NCBI RefSeq assembly: GCF_009908295.1
Contig: NZ_JAAALO010000007.1
Span: 248,001-312,000 of the forward strand
DNA length: 64,000 nt
Reading direction: 5' to 3'
DNA from: Micromonospora rubida
Lineage (GTDB): Bacteria > Actinomycetota > Actinomycetes > Mycobacteriales > Micromonosporaceae
A model generated the notes under the pieces. It saw only the letters and a program-made list of their open reading frames with translations, was not told the origin of the DNA and did no database searches. Of the stretch, positions 16,049 to 24,934 are shown piece after piece (the first letter of the stretch is position 1; every line of letters begins with the position of its first letter). A program made the translations under genes and the position numbers.

Positions 16049-18094
16049 GTGCACCGTGCTACCCCCAACCGAACGCGACTGAGGCATTCCCTGCTGGCCG
16101 CGGCCGTGGTGACCACGCTCGTGGCGACCGGGGCGGCGCAGGCCGCCGCGGCCCCGGCCAACCCGGTCGGCGGCACCGCGCCGTTCCAGGTCCTCGACCC
16201 GCAGGCCTGGCAGAACCCGGACACGATGACCTGGAACGACTACAAGGCCGTGCCCGGCAAGAACTGGGCCGACCCGAGCGTGTCGGGCTCGGTCCGCAAC
16301 TTCAAGATCGCCCTGGTGGCGCTCGACTATCCCGACCAGACGTTCGCGGTCTCGCAGCGGGCCCGCTCGACGGTCTTCGGCAACCCCCAGTCCGTCGCGA
16401 CCAACATCCCCCGGGCGGACGTGCCGAAGTTCTACCAGGACTTCCTGAACGCCCCGAACACCCTGAACAAGGGCCACACCCTGCACGAATACTGGATGCA
16501 GGACTCCAACGGCCGCTACGGCGTCGACCTCGCCGGGTTCGGGCCGTACCAGATGCCGGCGAAGTCCCACCAGTACGGGCTGGACAACAGCTTCAACCCG
16601 GGCGCCTGCCCGAGCGGGGACGTGTGCGGCAAGAACATCCGCACCGACGGCCTGGGCGCCTGGCGGGCGGCCGTCGGCGAGGAGGTCGCCAACCAGTACG
16701 AGCTGGTGTTCATCCTCAGCGCCGGCCAGGACGAGTCGTCGACCTGGCAGGAGTTCGGGCAGATGATCTTCCAGAACAAGGAGGACGTGCCGGACGCCTG
16801 GGGCCCGCCGGACCCCAACCTGCCGAACTGGGCGAAGACCCGCTACGTGGACTGGACCTCGTGGAAGGCGGCGGCGACGCTGTGGCCGAACGCCGGCGGC
16901 GGCTCCTCGACGCAGGGGGAGAGCTCCGGCATGGGCGTCTACGCCCACGAGCTGACCCACCTGCTGGGCATCGGCGACAACTACAACAACCCGTACGGCG
17001 AGCCGCTGCGCAGGGCGTACACCGGCATCTGGAGCATGATGTCGCGGGGGTCGTTCAACGGCCCGGGCGGCCCGCACACCCGCTGGCAGATCCCGCCGAC
17101 CAACGGTGGCTCGATGGGCTCGCTGCACACGGTCCGGGACAAGATCAAGATTGGCCTGCTCGGCGAGGAGCACGTGCTGCGGCTGTCCCGGGAGTCGCTC
17201 GCCTCCTCGGGCCTGGTCGTCGCCCAGGTCACCGCCCGCGCGGTCGACGCGGGCCCGAAGGGCCTGACCGGCGTGAACATCGCGCTGAACAAGGACCTGT
17301 CGCCGACGTGCGGCGTCAGCACCGACCCGCTGTGCGACGGCGGCAACTTCAACAACTACACGGTCGAGGTCGTCGACCGGATGGGCGCGGACTCGTTCAC
17401 CCCGGACAGCGGCGTGCTGCTGAGCAAGACGAAGAACGCCGACAGCGCGCCGTACCAGTGGGTGGTGGACGCCAACCCGCAGGACATCGACATGATCGAC
17501 TTCTACCGGCCGGACGGCACCCCGCAGAAGATCACCATGGGTGACTACCGGCAGCTCTCCGACGCGCTGTTCCACGCCGGCGCGGACACCGGCAGCCAGT
17601 ACGAGTACGTCGACGAGGCCAACCGGCTGCACTTCTACATCATCGACCTCAAGCGGGACTCGGCCGGCTCGCTGTCCTACACGGTGGCGGTGCGCTCGCT
17701 GGACGGCACCGGTGGGCCGAGCAGCCACGGCGTGACGCTGGGCAAGGGCGAGGTGACCAGCGGCGGCAAGCCGACCAACCGCGGGGCGACCTGCTCGTTC
17801 GAGCTGACCAACACCGGCGCGTACTCGGCCGGCGGGCAGCAGCACCCGGAGAACGCCAGCGCGTACCTGAAGTCGGACGTCTACCGCCTGTCGGCGGAGG
17901 TGGCCGGCAAGGGCTGGCGGACCTGGCTGCCCAACCAGCTCGCCACCGCGCAGTTCGGCAAGTCCACCACGGTCAAGGTGTCGGTGGGCGCCACCGCCGC
18001 CGCCGCGGACACCGGCTTCGTGAAGCTCACCGCGACCTCGGAGAGCGACCCGACGAAGACGGTGACCAAGCAGTGCCGGGTCGAGAAGTCCTGA
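16049..18094 (+). CDS. Secreted M6-family (immune inhibitor A-like) zinc metalloprotease
   Basis: 681-aa exported metallopeptidase. The GTG follows GAGAGG. The signal peptide ends near AQAAAA (about residue 35). Residues 50-80 include WQNPDTMTWNDYKAVPG. The catalytic motif HELTHLLGIGD puts zinc ligands at His300 and His304 with Glu301 as base, and the third ligand probably at the Asp that follows, as in M6. A conserved downstream block reads GIWSMMSRGSFNGPGG. The C-terminal 200 residues are beta-rich, ending in an NEW3-like segment (FELTNTGAYSAGG, VYRLSAEVAGKGW) that may bind surfaces. It stands alone in transcription, followed by a strong hairpin. Substrate unknown. Confidence 0.9.
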   Translation: MHRATPNRTRLRHSLLAAAVVTTLVATGAAQAAAAPANPVGGTAPFQVLDPQAWQNPDTMTWNDYKAVPGKNWADPSVSGSVRNFKIALVALDYPDQTFAVSQRARSTVFGNPQSVATNIPRADVPKFYQDFLNAPNTLNKGHTLHEYWMQDSNGRYGVDLAGFGPYQMPAKSHQYGLDNSFNPGACPSGDVCGKNIRTDGLGAWRAAVGEEVANQYELVFILSAGQDESSTWQEFGQMIFQNKEDVPDAWGPPDPNLPNWAKTRYVDWTSWKAAATLWPNAGGGSSTQGESSGMGVYAHELTHLLGIGDNYNNPYGEPLRRAYTGIWSMMSRGSFNGPGGPHTRWQIPPTNGGSMGSLHTVRDKIKIGLLGEEHVLRLSRESLASSGLVVAQVTARAVDAGPKGLTGVNIALNKDLSPTCGVSTDPLCDGGNFNNYTVEVVDRMGADSFTPDSGVLLSKTKNADSAPYQWVVDANPQDIDMIDFYRPDGTPQKITMGDYRQLSDALFHAGADTGSQYEYVDEANRLHFYIIDLKRDSAGSLSYTVAVRSLDGTGGPSSHGVTLGKGEVTSGGKPTNRGATCSFELTNTGAYSAGGQQHPENASAYLKSDVYRLSAEVAGKGWRTWLPNQLATAQFGKSTTVKVSVGATAAAADTGFVKLTATSESDPTKTVTKQCRVEKS

Positions 18095-18120
18095 CCGGCA
18101 CCCGAGGCTGACCCCGTATC

Positions 18121-18160
18121 TTCCGGGGCCGCGGCGGCGACTGCCACCGCGGCCCCGGAA
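18121..18160 (+). terminator. Strong hairpin after the M6 protease
   Basis: Perfect 14-bp inverted repeat, TTCCGGGGCCGCGG and its complement, around a 12-nt loop, 27 bp after the stop. It separates the protease from the lipoprotein pair. Confidence 0.75.
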
Positions 18161-18181
18161 GGCGGGCGAGAGGAGGACGAC

Positions 18182-18616
18182 GTGCGGCGAGGCACCATGA
18201 CGCTGCTGCCCCTGCTGCTGGCCGGCGCGACCGGCTGCGGCGCCGCCGGCGCCGCGCAGGAGGCGGTCTCCCCGACGACGGTCCGGGTCCTGGTCCGCGA
18301 CATCAACATCCGGGCCGAGGGCGTCGACTGCGCCGGCACCGGCCCGTACCTGCACTTCCACAACCGGGCACCGTTCCGAGTGCTCGACCCGGACGGTGCG
18401 GCGCTGGCCACCGGGCAGCTGCCGGCGGGCACCGCGGTGGCCGCCTTCGCCGAGGACCTGGGGGTCGAGCGGGTGCCCACCTACTGCGAGTTCGCCGTCG
18501 GTGTGCGGGTGCCGCAGCGGGCCTCCTACCGGCTGGAGGTGGACGGCCGACCGGCGCTCGACCTGACGCCGGACAGCAGCGAGGGCCCGGCGCTGGTGGC
18601 GGTGGTCCCGTCATGA
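18182..18616 (+). CDS. Small lipoprotein, function unknown
   Basis: 144-aa exported lipoprotein. GTG 18182 follows GAGAGGAGG. The lipobox LLAGATGC places the lipid-carrying Cys near residue 19. The mature part begins with a short beta-rich segment (VRVLVRDINIRAEG), has three further Cys and ends in a DLTPDSSEGP region. No recognised domain. The stop overlaps the ATG of the thioredoxin-like gene by 4 bp (ATGA), so the two are coupled and probably work together at the outer membrane face, perhaps as redox partner and client. That link is inferred from the gene pair and from the Cys residues. Confidence 0.7.
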   Translation: MRRGTMTLLPLLLAGATGCGAAGAAQEAVSPTTVRVLVRDINIRAEGVDCAGTGPYLHFHNRAPFRVLDPDGAALATGQLPAGTAVAAFAEDLGVERVPTYCEFAVGVRVPQRASYRLEVDGRPALDLTPDSSEGPALVAVVPS

Positions 18617-19194
18617 GGCGGGCGCTCCTGCCGCTGCTGCTGGCGGTGGCGCTGCTGGGCGGGTGCAGCACGGCCCCGCCCGCGCCGCCCGCGCCGGCGC
18701 CCGCCGGTGGAGCGGCGACGCTGCCCGGGCCGGTCCCCGCCGACCTGGTGCTGCGTCCGGCGCCCGGGTCCGCCCCGGCCGCCCCGGCGTTCACCGGCAC
18801 GCTGACCGACGGCACCCCGCTCGCCGCCGCCGACCTGTGGGCGCAGCGCCCGGTCGTGCTCACCTTCTTCAACTCCTGGTGCACCACCTGCGCCGGCCAC
18901 CAGGCCGCCCTCAGCGAGCTCGCCCGCAGCTACCGGGACCGGGTGGTCTTCGTCGGCGTGGCCGGCGCGGACCAGGCCGACGAGGTCCAGGACTACCTGC
19001 GCGCCCACCGGGTGGAGTATCCGGTCGTCCTGGACGACCAGCAGACGATCTGGCGCTCGTACGCGGTGCGGGAGCCGCCGGCGGTCGTGGTGGTGGCCAA
19101 GGGTGGCGCGCTGCTGCGCGGCTGGCCGGGGGGCCTGGACGCGCCGGCGCTCGACCAGCGGCTCCGGGAGCTGGTGCTGGCCGGCCAGCCGTAG
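18613..19194 (+). CDS. TlpA/ResA-like thioredoxin-fold lipoprotein
   Basis: 193-aa lipoprotein: signal peptide with lipobox LLGGC (Cys near 18), a Pro/Ala linker, then a thioredoxin fold. The redox motif is WCTTC in FFNSWCTTCAGH, followed by the expected strand VVFVGVAG and a cis-Pro loop REPPAVVVV. It probably acts as an extracytoplasmic thiol-disulfide exchanger. In Actinobacteria such proteins serve disulfide quality control or cytochrome c maturation; no cytochrome genes are nearby, so general oxidative folding is more likely. It is translationally coupled to the preceding lipoprotein and followed by a long hairpin. Confidence 0.86.
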   Translation: MRRALLPLLLAVALLGGCSTAPPAPPAPAPAGGAATLPGPVPADLVLRPAPGSAPAAPAFTGTLTDGTPLAAADLWAQRPVVLTFFNSWCTTCAGHQAALSELARSYRDRVVFVGVAGADQADEVQDYLRAHRVEYPVVLDDQQTIWRSYAVREPPAVVVVAKGGALLRGWPGGLDAPALDQRLRELVLAGQP

Positions 19195-19245
19195 TCAGCC
19201 CGGGTGGAGTTCGGTGGCTCTCCACCGCCTGACCTGCCACACAGT

Positions 19246-19279
19246 CGTCAGGGGACGGACACACTCCGTCCCCCTGACG
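19246..19279 (+). terminator. Hairpin after the thioredoxin-like gene
   Basis: CGTCAGGGGACGGA pairs with TCCGTCCCCCTGACG (one bulged C) around a CACAC loop, 52 bp beyond the stop. The rest of 19195-19418 carries no gene; a TAGCGT near 19357 could be the -10 of the next transcript. Confidence 0.65.
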
Positions 19280-19418
19280 GCGCACCGGGTACGCGGATGA
19301 CCGGACGTGCTGCTCAGGCTGGCTGTCCGGCCCCTGTCCGCCGGTCCACCGATGATCTAGCGTCCCGTGCGTCTGGTGCCTGTTCACCACCTCGGGCGCA
19401 GCGAACCTAGGGGGGACA

Positions 19419-20666
19419 GTGCCGTTTCGTGAGGACGCCGTCGAGGCGACCAACCAGCTCCGCCTCGACCAGTCGGGGCCGGCCGCGACCCGGCCGTCGG
19501 GCTGGCGCCCCCTGCGGGTGGCGATGATCGGGCAGAAGGGCGTGCCCGCCACCTACGGGGGAATCGAGCGGCACGTGGAGGAGATGGCCAGCCGGCTCGC
19601 CGCGTTCGGCCACGAGGTGACCGTCTACTGCCGGGACAGCTACGGCGACGTGTCCGCCGAGCAGTACCGCGGCATCCGGCTGCGCCGGGCCCGCACCGTC
19701 GCCAGCAAGCATCTCGACGCGATCGTGCACTCGACCACCTCGACCCTGGCGGCCCTGGCCGAACGGCCCGACATCGTGCACTACCACGGTCTCGGCCCGA
19801 TCCTGACCGCCCCGCTGGCCCGCTATGCCTCCCGGTCGAAGGTGGTGCTCACCGTCCACGGGCTGGACAACCAGCGGGGCAAGTGGGGCCGGGCGGCGCG
19901 CGCCGTGCTCGGCACCGCGTACCGGCTCAGCGCGTACGTCCCGGACGCCCGGGTGACGGTGTCGCGCGGCTTGTCGACGCACTACGCGACCCGGTTCGGG
20001 CGGCCCGCCCGGTACATCCCCAACGGGGTGACAGCCCCGCGGCACCTGCCGCCCCGCCAACTCGACGGCTTCGGGCTGCGCCCCGGCGGGTACCTGCTGC
20101 TGGTCGGCCGGCTCGTGCCGGAGAAGGCGGCGGACCTGCTCGTCCGGGCGTTCCGGCGGCTGCCCACCGACCTGCGGCTGGTCGTCGTCGGCGGTTCTTC
20201 CTTCACCGACGACTTCGTCGCCCGGCTCCGCCGCGAGGCCGGCGACGACCCGCGCATCGTGTTCACCGGCTTCGTCTACGGCGAGCAACTCGCCGAGCTG
20301 TACTCGCACGCGGCGGCCTTTGTGCAACCCTCCCGGCTGGAAGGGCTGCCGCTGACGCTGCTGGAGGCCGCCTCGTACGGGCTGCCGGTGGTGGCCAGCG
20401 ACATCGAACCCCACGTCGAGGTGCTGGAACGCGACGCCCCCGGCCGGCGGCTGTTCCGCGACGGCGACGGCGACGACCTGCTGCGGGCGTTGGCCACCGT
20501 GACCGCCGACGTGCCCGCGGAGCGGGCCGGCGCCTCGCTGCTGCGCGACCGGGTGCTCGCCGAGTACAACTGGGACACGGCGGCCCGCGAACTGGAGCGG
20601 CTGTACTTCGAGTTGGCCGTCCGGTCACCCCGCGTGCGCCGCCACCCCGAGCCCCGGCGCCGCTGA
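19419..20666 (+). CDS. GT4-family glycosyltransferase (exopolysaccharide)
   Basis: 415-aa cytoplasmic or membrane-associated glycosyltransferase of the GT-B fold. GTG start after GGGGGGA. The N-terminal domain has the Gly-rich acceptor loop IGQKGVPATYGGIERHVEE, and VHYHGLGP follows. The C-terminal donor domain has LLLVGRLVPEKAADLLV and the nucleotide-sugar signature PSRLEGLPLTLLEAASYG, which includes the E-x7-E motif. It probably adds a sugar to a lipid-linked repeat unit from a nucleotide diphosphate donor; the sugar cannot be predicted. First gene of the polysaccharide region, although two unrelated-looking small genes separate it from the ligase-flippase operon. Confidence 0.88.
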   Translation: MPFREDAVEATNQLRLDQSGPAATRPSGWRPLRVAMIGQKGVPATYGGIERHVEEMASRLAAFGHEVTVYCRDSYGDVSAEQYRGIRLRRARTVASKHLDAIVHSTTSTLAALAERPDIVHYHGLGPILTAPLARYASRSKVVLTVHGLDNQRGKWGRAARAVLGTAYRLSAYVPDARVTVSRGLSTHYATRFGRPARYIPNGVTAPRHLPPRQLDGFGLRPGGYLLLVGRLVPEKAADLLVRAFRRLPTDLRLVVVGGSSFTDDFVARLRREAGDDPRIVFTGFVYGEQLAELYSHAAAFVQPSRLEGLPLTLLEAASYGLPVVASDIEPHVEVLERDAPGRRLFRDGDGDDLLRALATVTADVPAERAGASLLRDRVLAEYNWDTAARELERLYFELAVRSPRVRRHPEPRRR

Positions 20667-20768
20667 ACCGCCGGCCCGCCTCCGAGCAGCACGGTGCGCG
20701 GGCAGCCCGACGACTATCTTCCCTACGCCGCTCCGCGCCCAGCGGCGGCGGATCGATCGGAGACTCCC

Positions 20769-21239
20769 ATGGGTGTTCTGTACGACTACTTCCGGGCGGC
20801 CGACGACGAGGCGGTCGCCGCGTTGATGGCCGCCACGAACGGCGGCCCGCTGGTGGGGCCGGCGGCCCCTGCCGAGGCGGACGTCGTGGAGGCCAAGGGT
20901 GTCGACCCCTCGGTGGTGCTCGGCCAGGCCGTGTCGCTCGCCCTCGACGTCCCCTGGGCCGTCGACCTCGTCGGCGACCGGCTCATCTGGCCCGACGCCG
21001 CCGCCGCGCAGGCGGAGCACGACGGGCCCTGGGTGGTCAGGCTCGGCGACCGCGTCCGTGACGTGCTCGCCGCGGTTGCGGAGGACCGGCTGCCGGCCCT
21101 CGCTGACCGCTGGTCCCGGATCGAGGAGCTGTCCTGGGGCGAGCCGGCCGGAATGCTGCCCGTGCTCCGGCTGCTCGTCGGGCTGGCCCGCCGGGCGCAG
21201 GCGAGTGGGCAGCACCTCTACTGCTGGATGTCGCTGTGA
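20769..21239 (+). CDS. Conserved-looking hypothetical protein
   Basis: 156-aa soluble protein starting MGVLYDYFRAADDEAVAAL. The ATG at 20769 has GGAG about 6 bp upstream. Short predicted helices alternate with a central DVVEAKGVDPSVVLGQ and a Trp-containing VPWAVDLVGDRLIWPDA; it ends in a helical RLLVGLARRAQASG and GQHLYCWMSL. There is no signal peptide or membrane segment. I recall similar uncharacterised actinobacterial proteins but cannot name a family. Its position between polysaccharide genes and an SRPBCC gene gives no functional hint. Confidence 0.65.
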   Translation: MGVLYDYFRAADDEAVAALMAATNGGPLVGPAAPAEADVVEAKGVDPSVVLGQAVSLALDVPWAVDLVGDRLIWPDAAAAQAEHDGPWVVRLGDRVRDVLAAVAEDRLPALADRWSRIEELSWGEPAGMLPVLRLLVGLARRAQASGQHLYCWMSL

Positions 21240-21308
21240 CCGCGCGACGCTCTGACCACGGACGTCGGCTCGGGGCTCCTTCGTCGGTGGCCAGAGCGAT
21301 CCGAGCGA

Positions 21309-21971
21309 TCAGCGGTCGGCCTCCGCGAGCCCCTTGATGTTCTGCAGCCCCGCGTCCATGTTGGTCCGTAGCTGGCCGAGCCGGAAGGCCACCAGGTCCT
21401 CCTCGCTCTCGGGCACCATGTCGATGAACAGGCTGATCCCGGAACGGCCGGGGCCGATCCGGGCCGTCTGCCGCAACCGGGTGCCGGTCGTCTCGGGCTC
21501 GATCTCGAAGCACCAGGCGGCCGCCGGCTCGCTGTGGTTGCCGTCGGGCCCGGCGAACCTACCGTCCACGTCGAAGACGATCCACCCGAACCGGCGCTGC
21601 TCCTCCAGCTCCACCACCCGACTGACGGTGCGCCACTCGCCGATCTGCTCGTGGCGGTTGTAGCCGACGAAGCTCGCCCCCAGCTTCGGGGCGTCCGCGC
21701 CGTCGATCCACTCCACCCGCTGCAGCTCGGGACTCAGCCGGGCCGGCAGGTGGATGTCGGTCACGAGCTCCCAGACCCGCGACGGGGCCGCCTCGACGTA
21801 GAGGTCACATGCCACGCTCGGGCCGTCGGTGTATCGCACGTTGCCGCCTTCGGTGTCGGGCTGGGTCGCCCCGGTCGACCCGTCGTGGACGGACGGGGAG
21901 TCGGGTGCCGCCACAGGGGTGCCGACCGCACTGCTCGCGGGGTCGGGACGGTGGGCGGATGCCGAACTCAT
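21309..21971 (-). CDS. SRPBCC-superfamily (polyketide cyclase/START-like) protein
   Basis: 220 aa with a flexible 45-residue N-terminus and an SRPBCC helix-grip domain (about 47-215). Recognisable blocks are ACDLYVEAAPSRVWELVTDI, RLSPELQRVEWIDG, GEWRTVSRVVELEEQRRFGW and a final long helix. Such domains bind hydrophobic ligands in a deep pocket; some are cyclases, others carriers. The start is uncertain: the ATG at 21971 has no clear ribosome site, while a GTG near 21841 has GAAGG upstream and would remove the disordered tail. It stands alone on the minus strand. Confidence 0.75.
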   Translation of the reverse strand: MSSASAHRPDPASSAVGTPVAAPDSPSVHDGSTGATQPDTEGGNVRYTDGPSVACDLYVEAAPSRVWELVTDIHLPARLSPELQRVEWIDGADAPKLGASFVGYNRHEQIGEWRTVSRVVELEEQRRFGWIVFDVDGRFAGPDGNHSEPAAAWCFEIEPETTGTRLRQTARIGPGRSGISLFIDMVPESEEDLVAFRLGQLRTNMDAGLQNIKGLAEADR

Positions 21972-22232
21972 CGACGTACGTGACCAGCTTTCTCAGGTTT
22001 ATAGAGGGTTCCAGGGTGTCCCGTCAATCGAGTGCCGACTCGGGTTCGCCCGGCGGATCACGGCGCCGTCACTCCCCGTAGATGGATCATGGGCCGTGTC
22101 GCCGTCGGGGGCCGGACGTTACGCCGTCGCAGCCGACGCAACGGCCCATGTTCCCGGGGCGGCGGCAACCGTTAGATTAGGCCGTTCTCCCGGTCCCTTG
22201 GCGGTGACCGGCAATGACATCCCTGGAAACGA

Positions 22233-23747
22233 GTGGTCGGCGAGCGAGTGGACGGACAGCGACACGGCACGGTGCGTGACGCCGGCCCGCCCGAGGGGGC
22301 CCGGCGTCGGCCGGCCGGCGACCCGACCGGGCGCCTGTTGACCGGTGGTGCCGCGCTGCTGTGCGCCACGGTGGCGGTCGTCGCCGGTTTGGCGATGACC
22401 CATGGCGACCGGGTGGGCGTGGTGCTGCCCCTCGCGGTGGTCGTCGGCCTGGCGGTCGGGGTGCTCGCGCTGACCCGCTTCGCGGCGTACGTGCTGCTGA
22501 TGCTCGCCGTGCGCTCCTGCGTCGACCTGTTCAAGCTCAGCGGCCCGACCGCGGGCCGCGCCGACGGCGGCGCGGCCACCCGGACGCTGGACCCGTCGAC
22601 GATCCTGGCCGTGCTGTTCCTGCTCGCCGCCGGTCTGTGGCTGGCCGCGCAACTGCGCGAGAAGGGCCGGCTGCGCGGCTCCCCGCTCGGCGTGGCGCTG
22701 CTGCTGGTCGGCGCGACCTCGCTGGTCAGCGCGCTGGGCGCCGCGCAGCCCGTGCCCAGCGCGCTGGAGGCGCTGCGGATCGGCACCGTGGTGGTGATGT
22801 TCGTCGTCCTGGAGCAGCTGATGCCGGACCTGCCGGCGATCCGGCGGTTCCTGCTCGCGGCGTACGCCTCCCTGGCGCTGGCGCTCGGCTACACCGCCGT
22901 ACTGGCCCTGTTCGGCGACGCGCCGGCTGAGGTCAAGGGCGACTTCACCCGGATCAGCGGGCCGTTCAGCCAGTCGACCACGTTCGGCCGGTACCTGATG
23001 TTCATGGTGATCTTCGGGTTCGGCGTCCACCGGTATCTGGTCCGCCGGCTGCGGGTCGCCCTCGGCGTGCTGCTCGCGGCGTCGCTGGTGTTCCTGCTGC
23101 TCACCAACACCCGCAGCGCCATCCTCGGCGCGGCCCTGGGCCTGGTCGTGGTCGCGCTGCTGCACCGCAGCCGGCGCCTGCTGGTGGCGCTGTGCCTGGT
23201 CGCGGTGGCCGGTGCGGCCCTGTTGCCGACGGTCGCGCAGCGCTTCGGGCAGCTCGCCGACAGCACCGCCGTCGGCGGTGACCCGACCGGCAACACCCTC
23301 GCCTGGCGGGTCGACTACTGGTCGGAGATCGTCTCCCTGGCCAACCGCAACCCGGTCACCGGCATCGGGCCCAACATGACCAAGTTCGAGGCCGACGAGG
23401 CGAAGAAGCCGCACAACGACTTCCTGCGCGCGTACGTCGAGACCGGTCTGCTCGGCCTGCTCGCCTACCTGGCGATGATGGTCCTCTGCCTGCACGCCGG
23501 GTGGACGGCGCTGCGCCGAGCCCCGCCGGGCACGCTGGGCCGGGGGATCGCGGTCGGTTTCCTCGGCTGCGCGGTCGCCTTCGTGGCGGTCAGCGCGGCC
23601 TCCAACGTGATCTCGAACGTGGTCACGTTGTGGTATTTCGCGGCGTTCGCCGCCGCGGCCAACGCGATCGCCCGGGGCGTGCCCGCCGGCGCGGACGGGG
23701 TCGTGGCGCCCGTCGCGCCGACGGCTATCGGGCGGGGCATCGGATGA
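22233..23747 (+). CDS. O-antigen ligase / Wzy-type polymerase membrane protein
   Basis: 504-aa polytopic membrane protein with roughly 10-12 hydrophobic segments. The Wzy_C/O-antigen ligase region is seen at about 240-430: RISGPFSQSTTFGRYL in an early loop, then LTNTRSAILGAALGL, and a large periplasmic-type loop with WRVDYWSEIVS, NPVTGIGPN and KKPHNDFLRAYVETGLLG. The HNDFLR motif is typical of these enzymes. It should polymerise or transfer lipid-linked glycan outside the membrane. The stop overlaps the Wzz-like start by 4 bp, beginning a tight operon with the flippase and a sulfotransferase. GTG start assumed. Confidence 0.88.
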   Translation: MVGERVDGQRHGTVRDAGPPEGARRRPAGDPTGRLLTGGAALLCATVAVVAGLAMTHGDRVGVVLPLAVVVGLAVGVLALTRFAAYVLLMLAVRSCVDLFKLSGPTAGRADGGAATRTLDPSTILAVLFLLAAGLWLAAQLREKGRLRGSPLGVALLLVGATSLVSALGAAQPVPSALEALRIGTVVVMFVVLEQLMPDLPAIRRFLLAAYASLALALGYTAVLALFGDAPAEVKGDFTRISGPFSQSTTFGRYLMFMVIFGFGVHRYLVRRLRVALGVLLAASLVFLLLTNTRSAILGAALGLVVVALLHRSRRLLVALCLVAVAGAALLPTVAQRFGQLADSTAVGGDPTGNTLAWRVDYWSEIVSLANRNPVTGIGPNMTKFEADEAKKPHNDFLRAYVETGLLGLLAYLAMMVLCLHAGWTALRRAPPGTLGRGIAVGFLGCAVAFVAVSAASNVISNVVTLWYFAAFAAAANAIARGVPAGADGVVAPVAPTAIGRGIG

Positions 23748-24925
23748 GCTACCGGACAGTGGGGAGCGCAAGGGTGGAGATCGTCGACTATCTGCGGGTC
23801 GCGCGGCGTCGGCTCTGGGTCCTGGTCGGAGTCCCGGTGGTCGCCACGGCGGTGGCCGCGCTGGTCGTCCTGCTCGGCCCTCAGCGCTACACGGCCACCT
23901 CGTACGTCGCGGCGCCGGCCCTGGTCGGCGGCACCGCGGCCCAGCAGTACACCGGCACGCAGGCGGCCAACCAGTTCGCGGCGGCCTTCGCCGCCGCCGT
24001 GACCTCCCCGCAGGTGGTCGACCAGGTGTCGGCCGACACCGGCGTCGCGGCGGGGGACCTGCGCGACGGGCTGACGGTCGAGCAGGTCGGGGCGAGCAGC
24101 CAGCTCACCCTGGCCTACACGGCGACCAGCCGGTCCACGGTGGTCCCGGTGCTCACGGCGACCGGGAAGCGAGCCCTGTCCTTCCTGTTCACCAGCCAGG
24201 TGAACATCGCCACCGGCGAGGTGGGGGCGGCCAACGACGAGCTGACTGCCGCCACCCGGGCGATCAACGACTGGGAGAAGACGAACAAGGTCAGCCAGCC
24301 GGACAAGCTCTACCAGGCGACCCTGCAGGAGATCGCCAGCATGCGGCAGCAGCAGTTGCAGATGCAGGCCGTCGGCAACAGCCGGGGCGCCGATGCCGCC
24401 GCCGGGGCGATCGCCGCCGGGCAGAAGCGGCTGGACGGGCTCGGCCCGAAGCTGCCCGACTACCAGGCGCTGCTCGCGCAGCGGGACGGTGCCAGCACCG
24501 CGTTGTCCTCCGCCCGGCAGGCCCTCCAGCAGGCCCGGGCCCAGGCCCAGGCCGCCGACCCCACCCAGGTGACCAGCCTCGGCGAGGTCCAGCCGGTCTC
24601 CCGGGGCCGGGCGCTGGTCGGTCTCGTGCTGCCGGTGGCCGGTGCCGGCCTGCTGCTGGCCGTGCTGCTGGTGGCTGTCCTGGAGCAGGTCGCCCGCAGC
24701 CGCGCGGCTGCGGCCGGCCGGACCACGACGGCGCAACGGCCCTCGGCGACGAAGCCGGGCGCGGGGACGGGGCCTGCCGCGGTGGACGGGCGGGCGGACG
24801 CGGTCGGACCTGCCGGAGTGAACGGGCGGGCCAACGGGGCGACCGGGCGGGCGGACACGAACGGGCGGGCCGCCGCGCCCGCGCCGCGGGACGCCGGCGC
24901 CGAGCCCGAGTCGCGGCACCGGTAG
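23744..24925 (+). CDS. Wzz-like polysaccharide chain-length / export protein
   Basis: 393 aa. An N-terminal Wzz segment (VDYLRVARRRLWVLVGVPVVAT) gives the first membrane helix near 25-45. A long helical extracytoplasmic region follows with coiled-coil character (IASMRQQQLQMQA; ALQQARAQAQAAD), then a second membrane helix (about 287-312, ALVGLVLPVAGAGLLLAVLL). The cytoplasmic tail of about 75 residues is Gly/Ala/Arg-rich with repeated NGRA and DGRAD blocks and no tyrosine kinase domain. It should set chain length together with the polymerase. ATG at 23744 overlaps the preceding stop. Confidence 0.85.
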   Translation: MSYRTVGSARVEIVDYLRVARRRLWVLVGVPVVATAVAALVVLLGPQRYTATSYVAAPALVGGTAAQQYTGTQAANQFAAAFAAAVTSPQVVDQVSADTGVAAGDLRDGLTVEQVGASSQLTLAYTATSRSTVVPVLTATGKRALSFLFTSQVNIATGEVGAANDELTAATRAINDWEKTNKVSQPDKLYQATLQEIASMRQQQLQMQAVGNSRGADAAAGAIAAGQKRLDGLGPKLPDYQALLAQRDGASTALSSARQALQQARAQAQAADPTQVTSLGEVQPVSRGRALVGLVLPVAGAGLLLAVLLVAVLEQVARSRAAAAGRTTTAQRPSATKPGAGTGPAAVDGRADAVGPAGVNGRANGATGRADTNGRAAAPAPRDAGAEPESRHR

Positions 24926-24934
24926 GCGGGCGGC

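Noticed and set aside
22119..23771. Minus-strand frame rich in Gln, Arg and His opposite the O-antigen ligase gene.
   Set aside because: The plus strand encodes a clear polytopic membrane protein; the antisense composition is what its codons produce.
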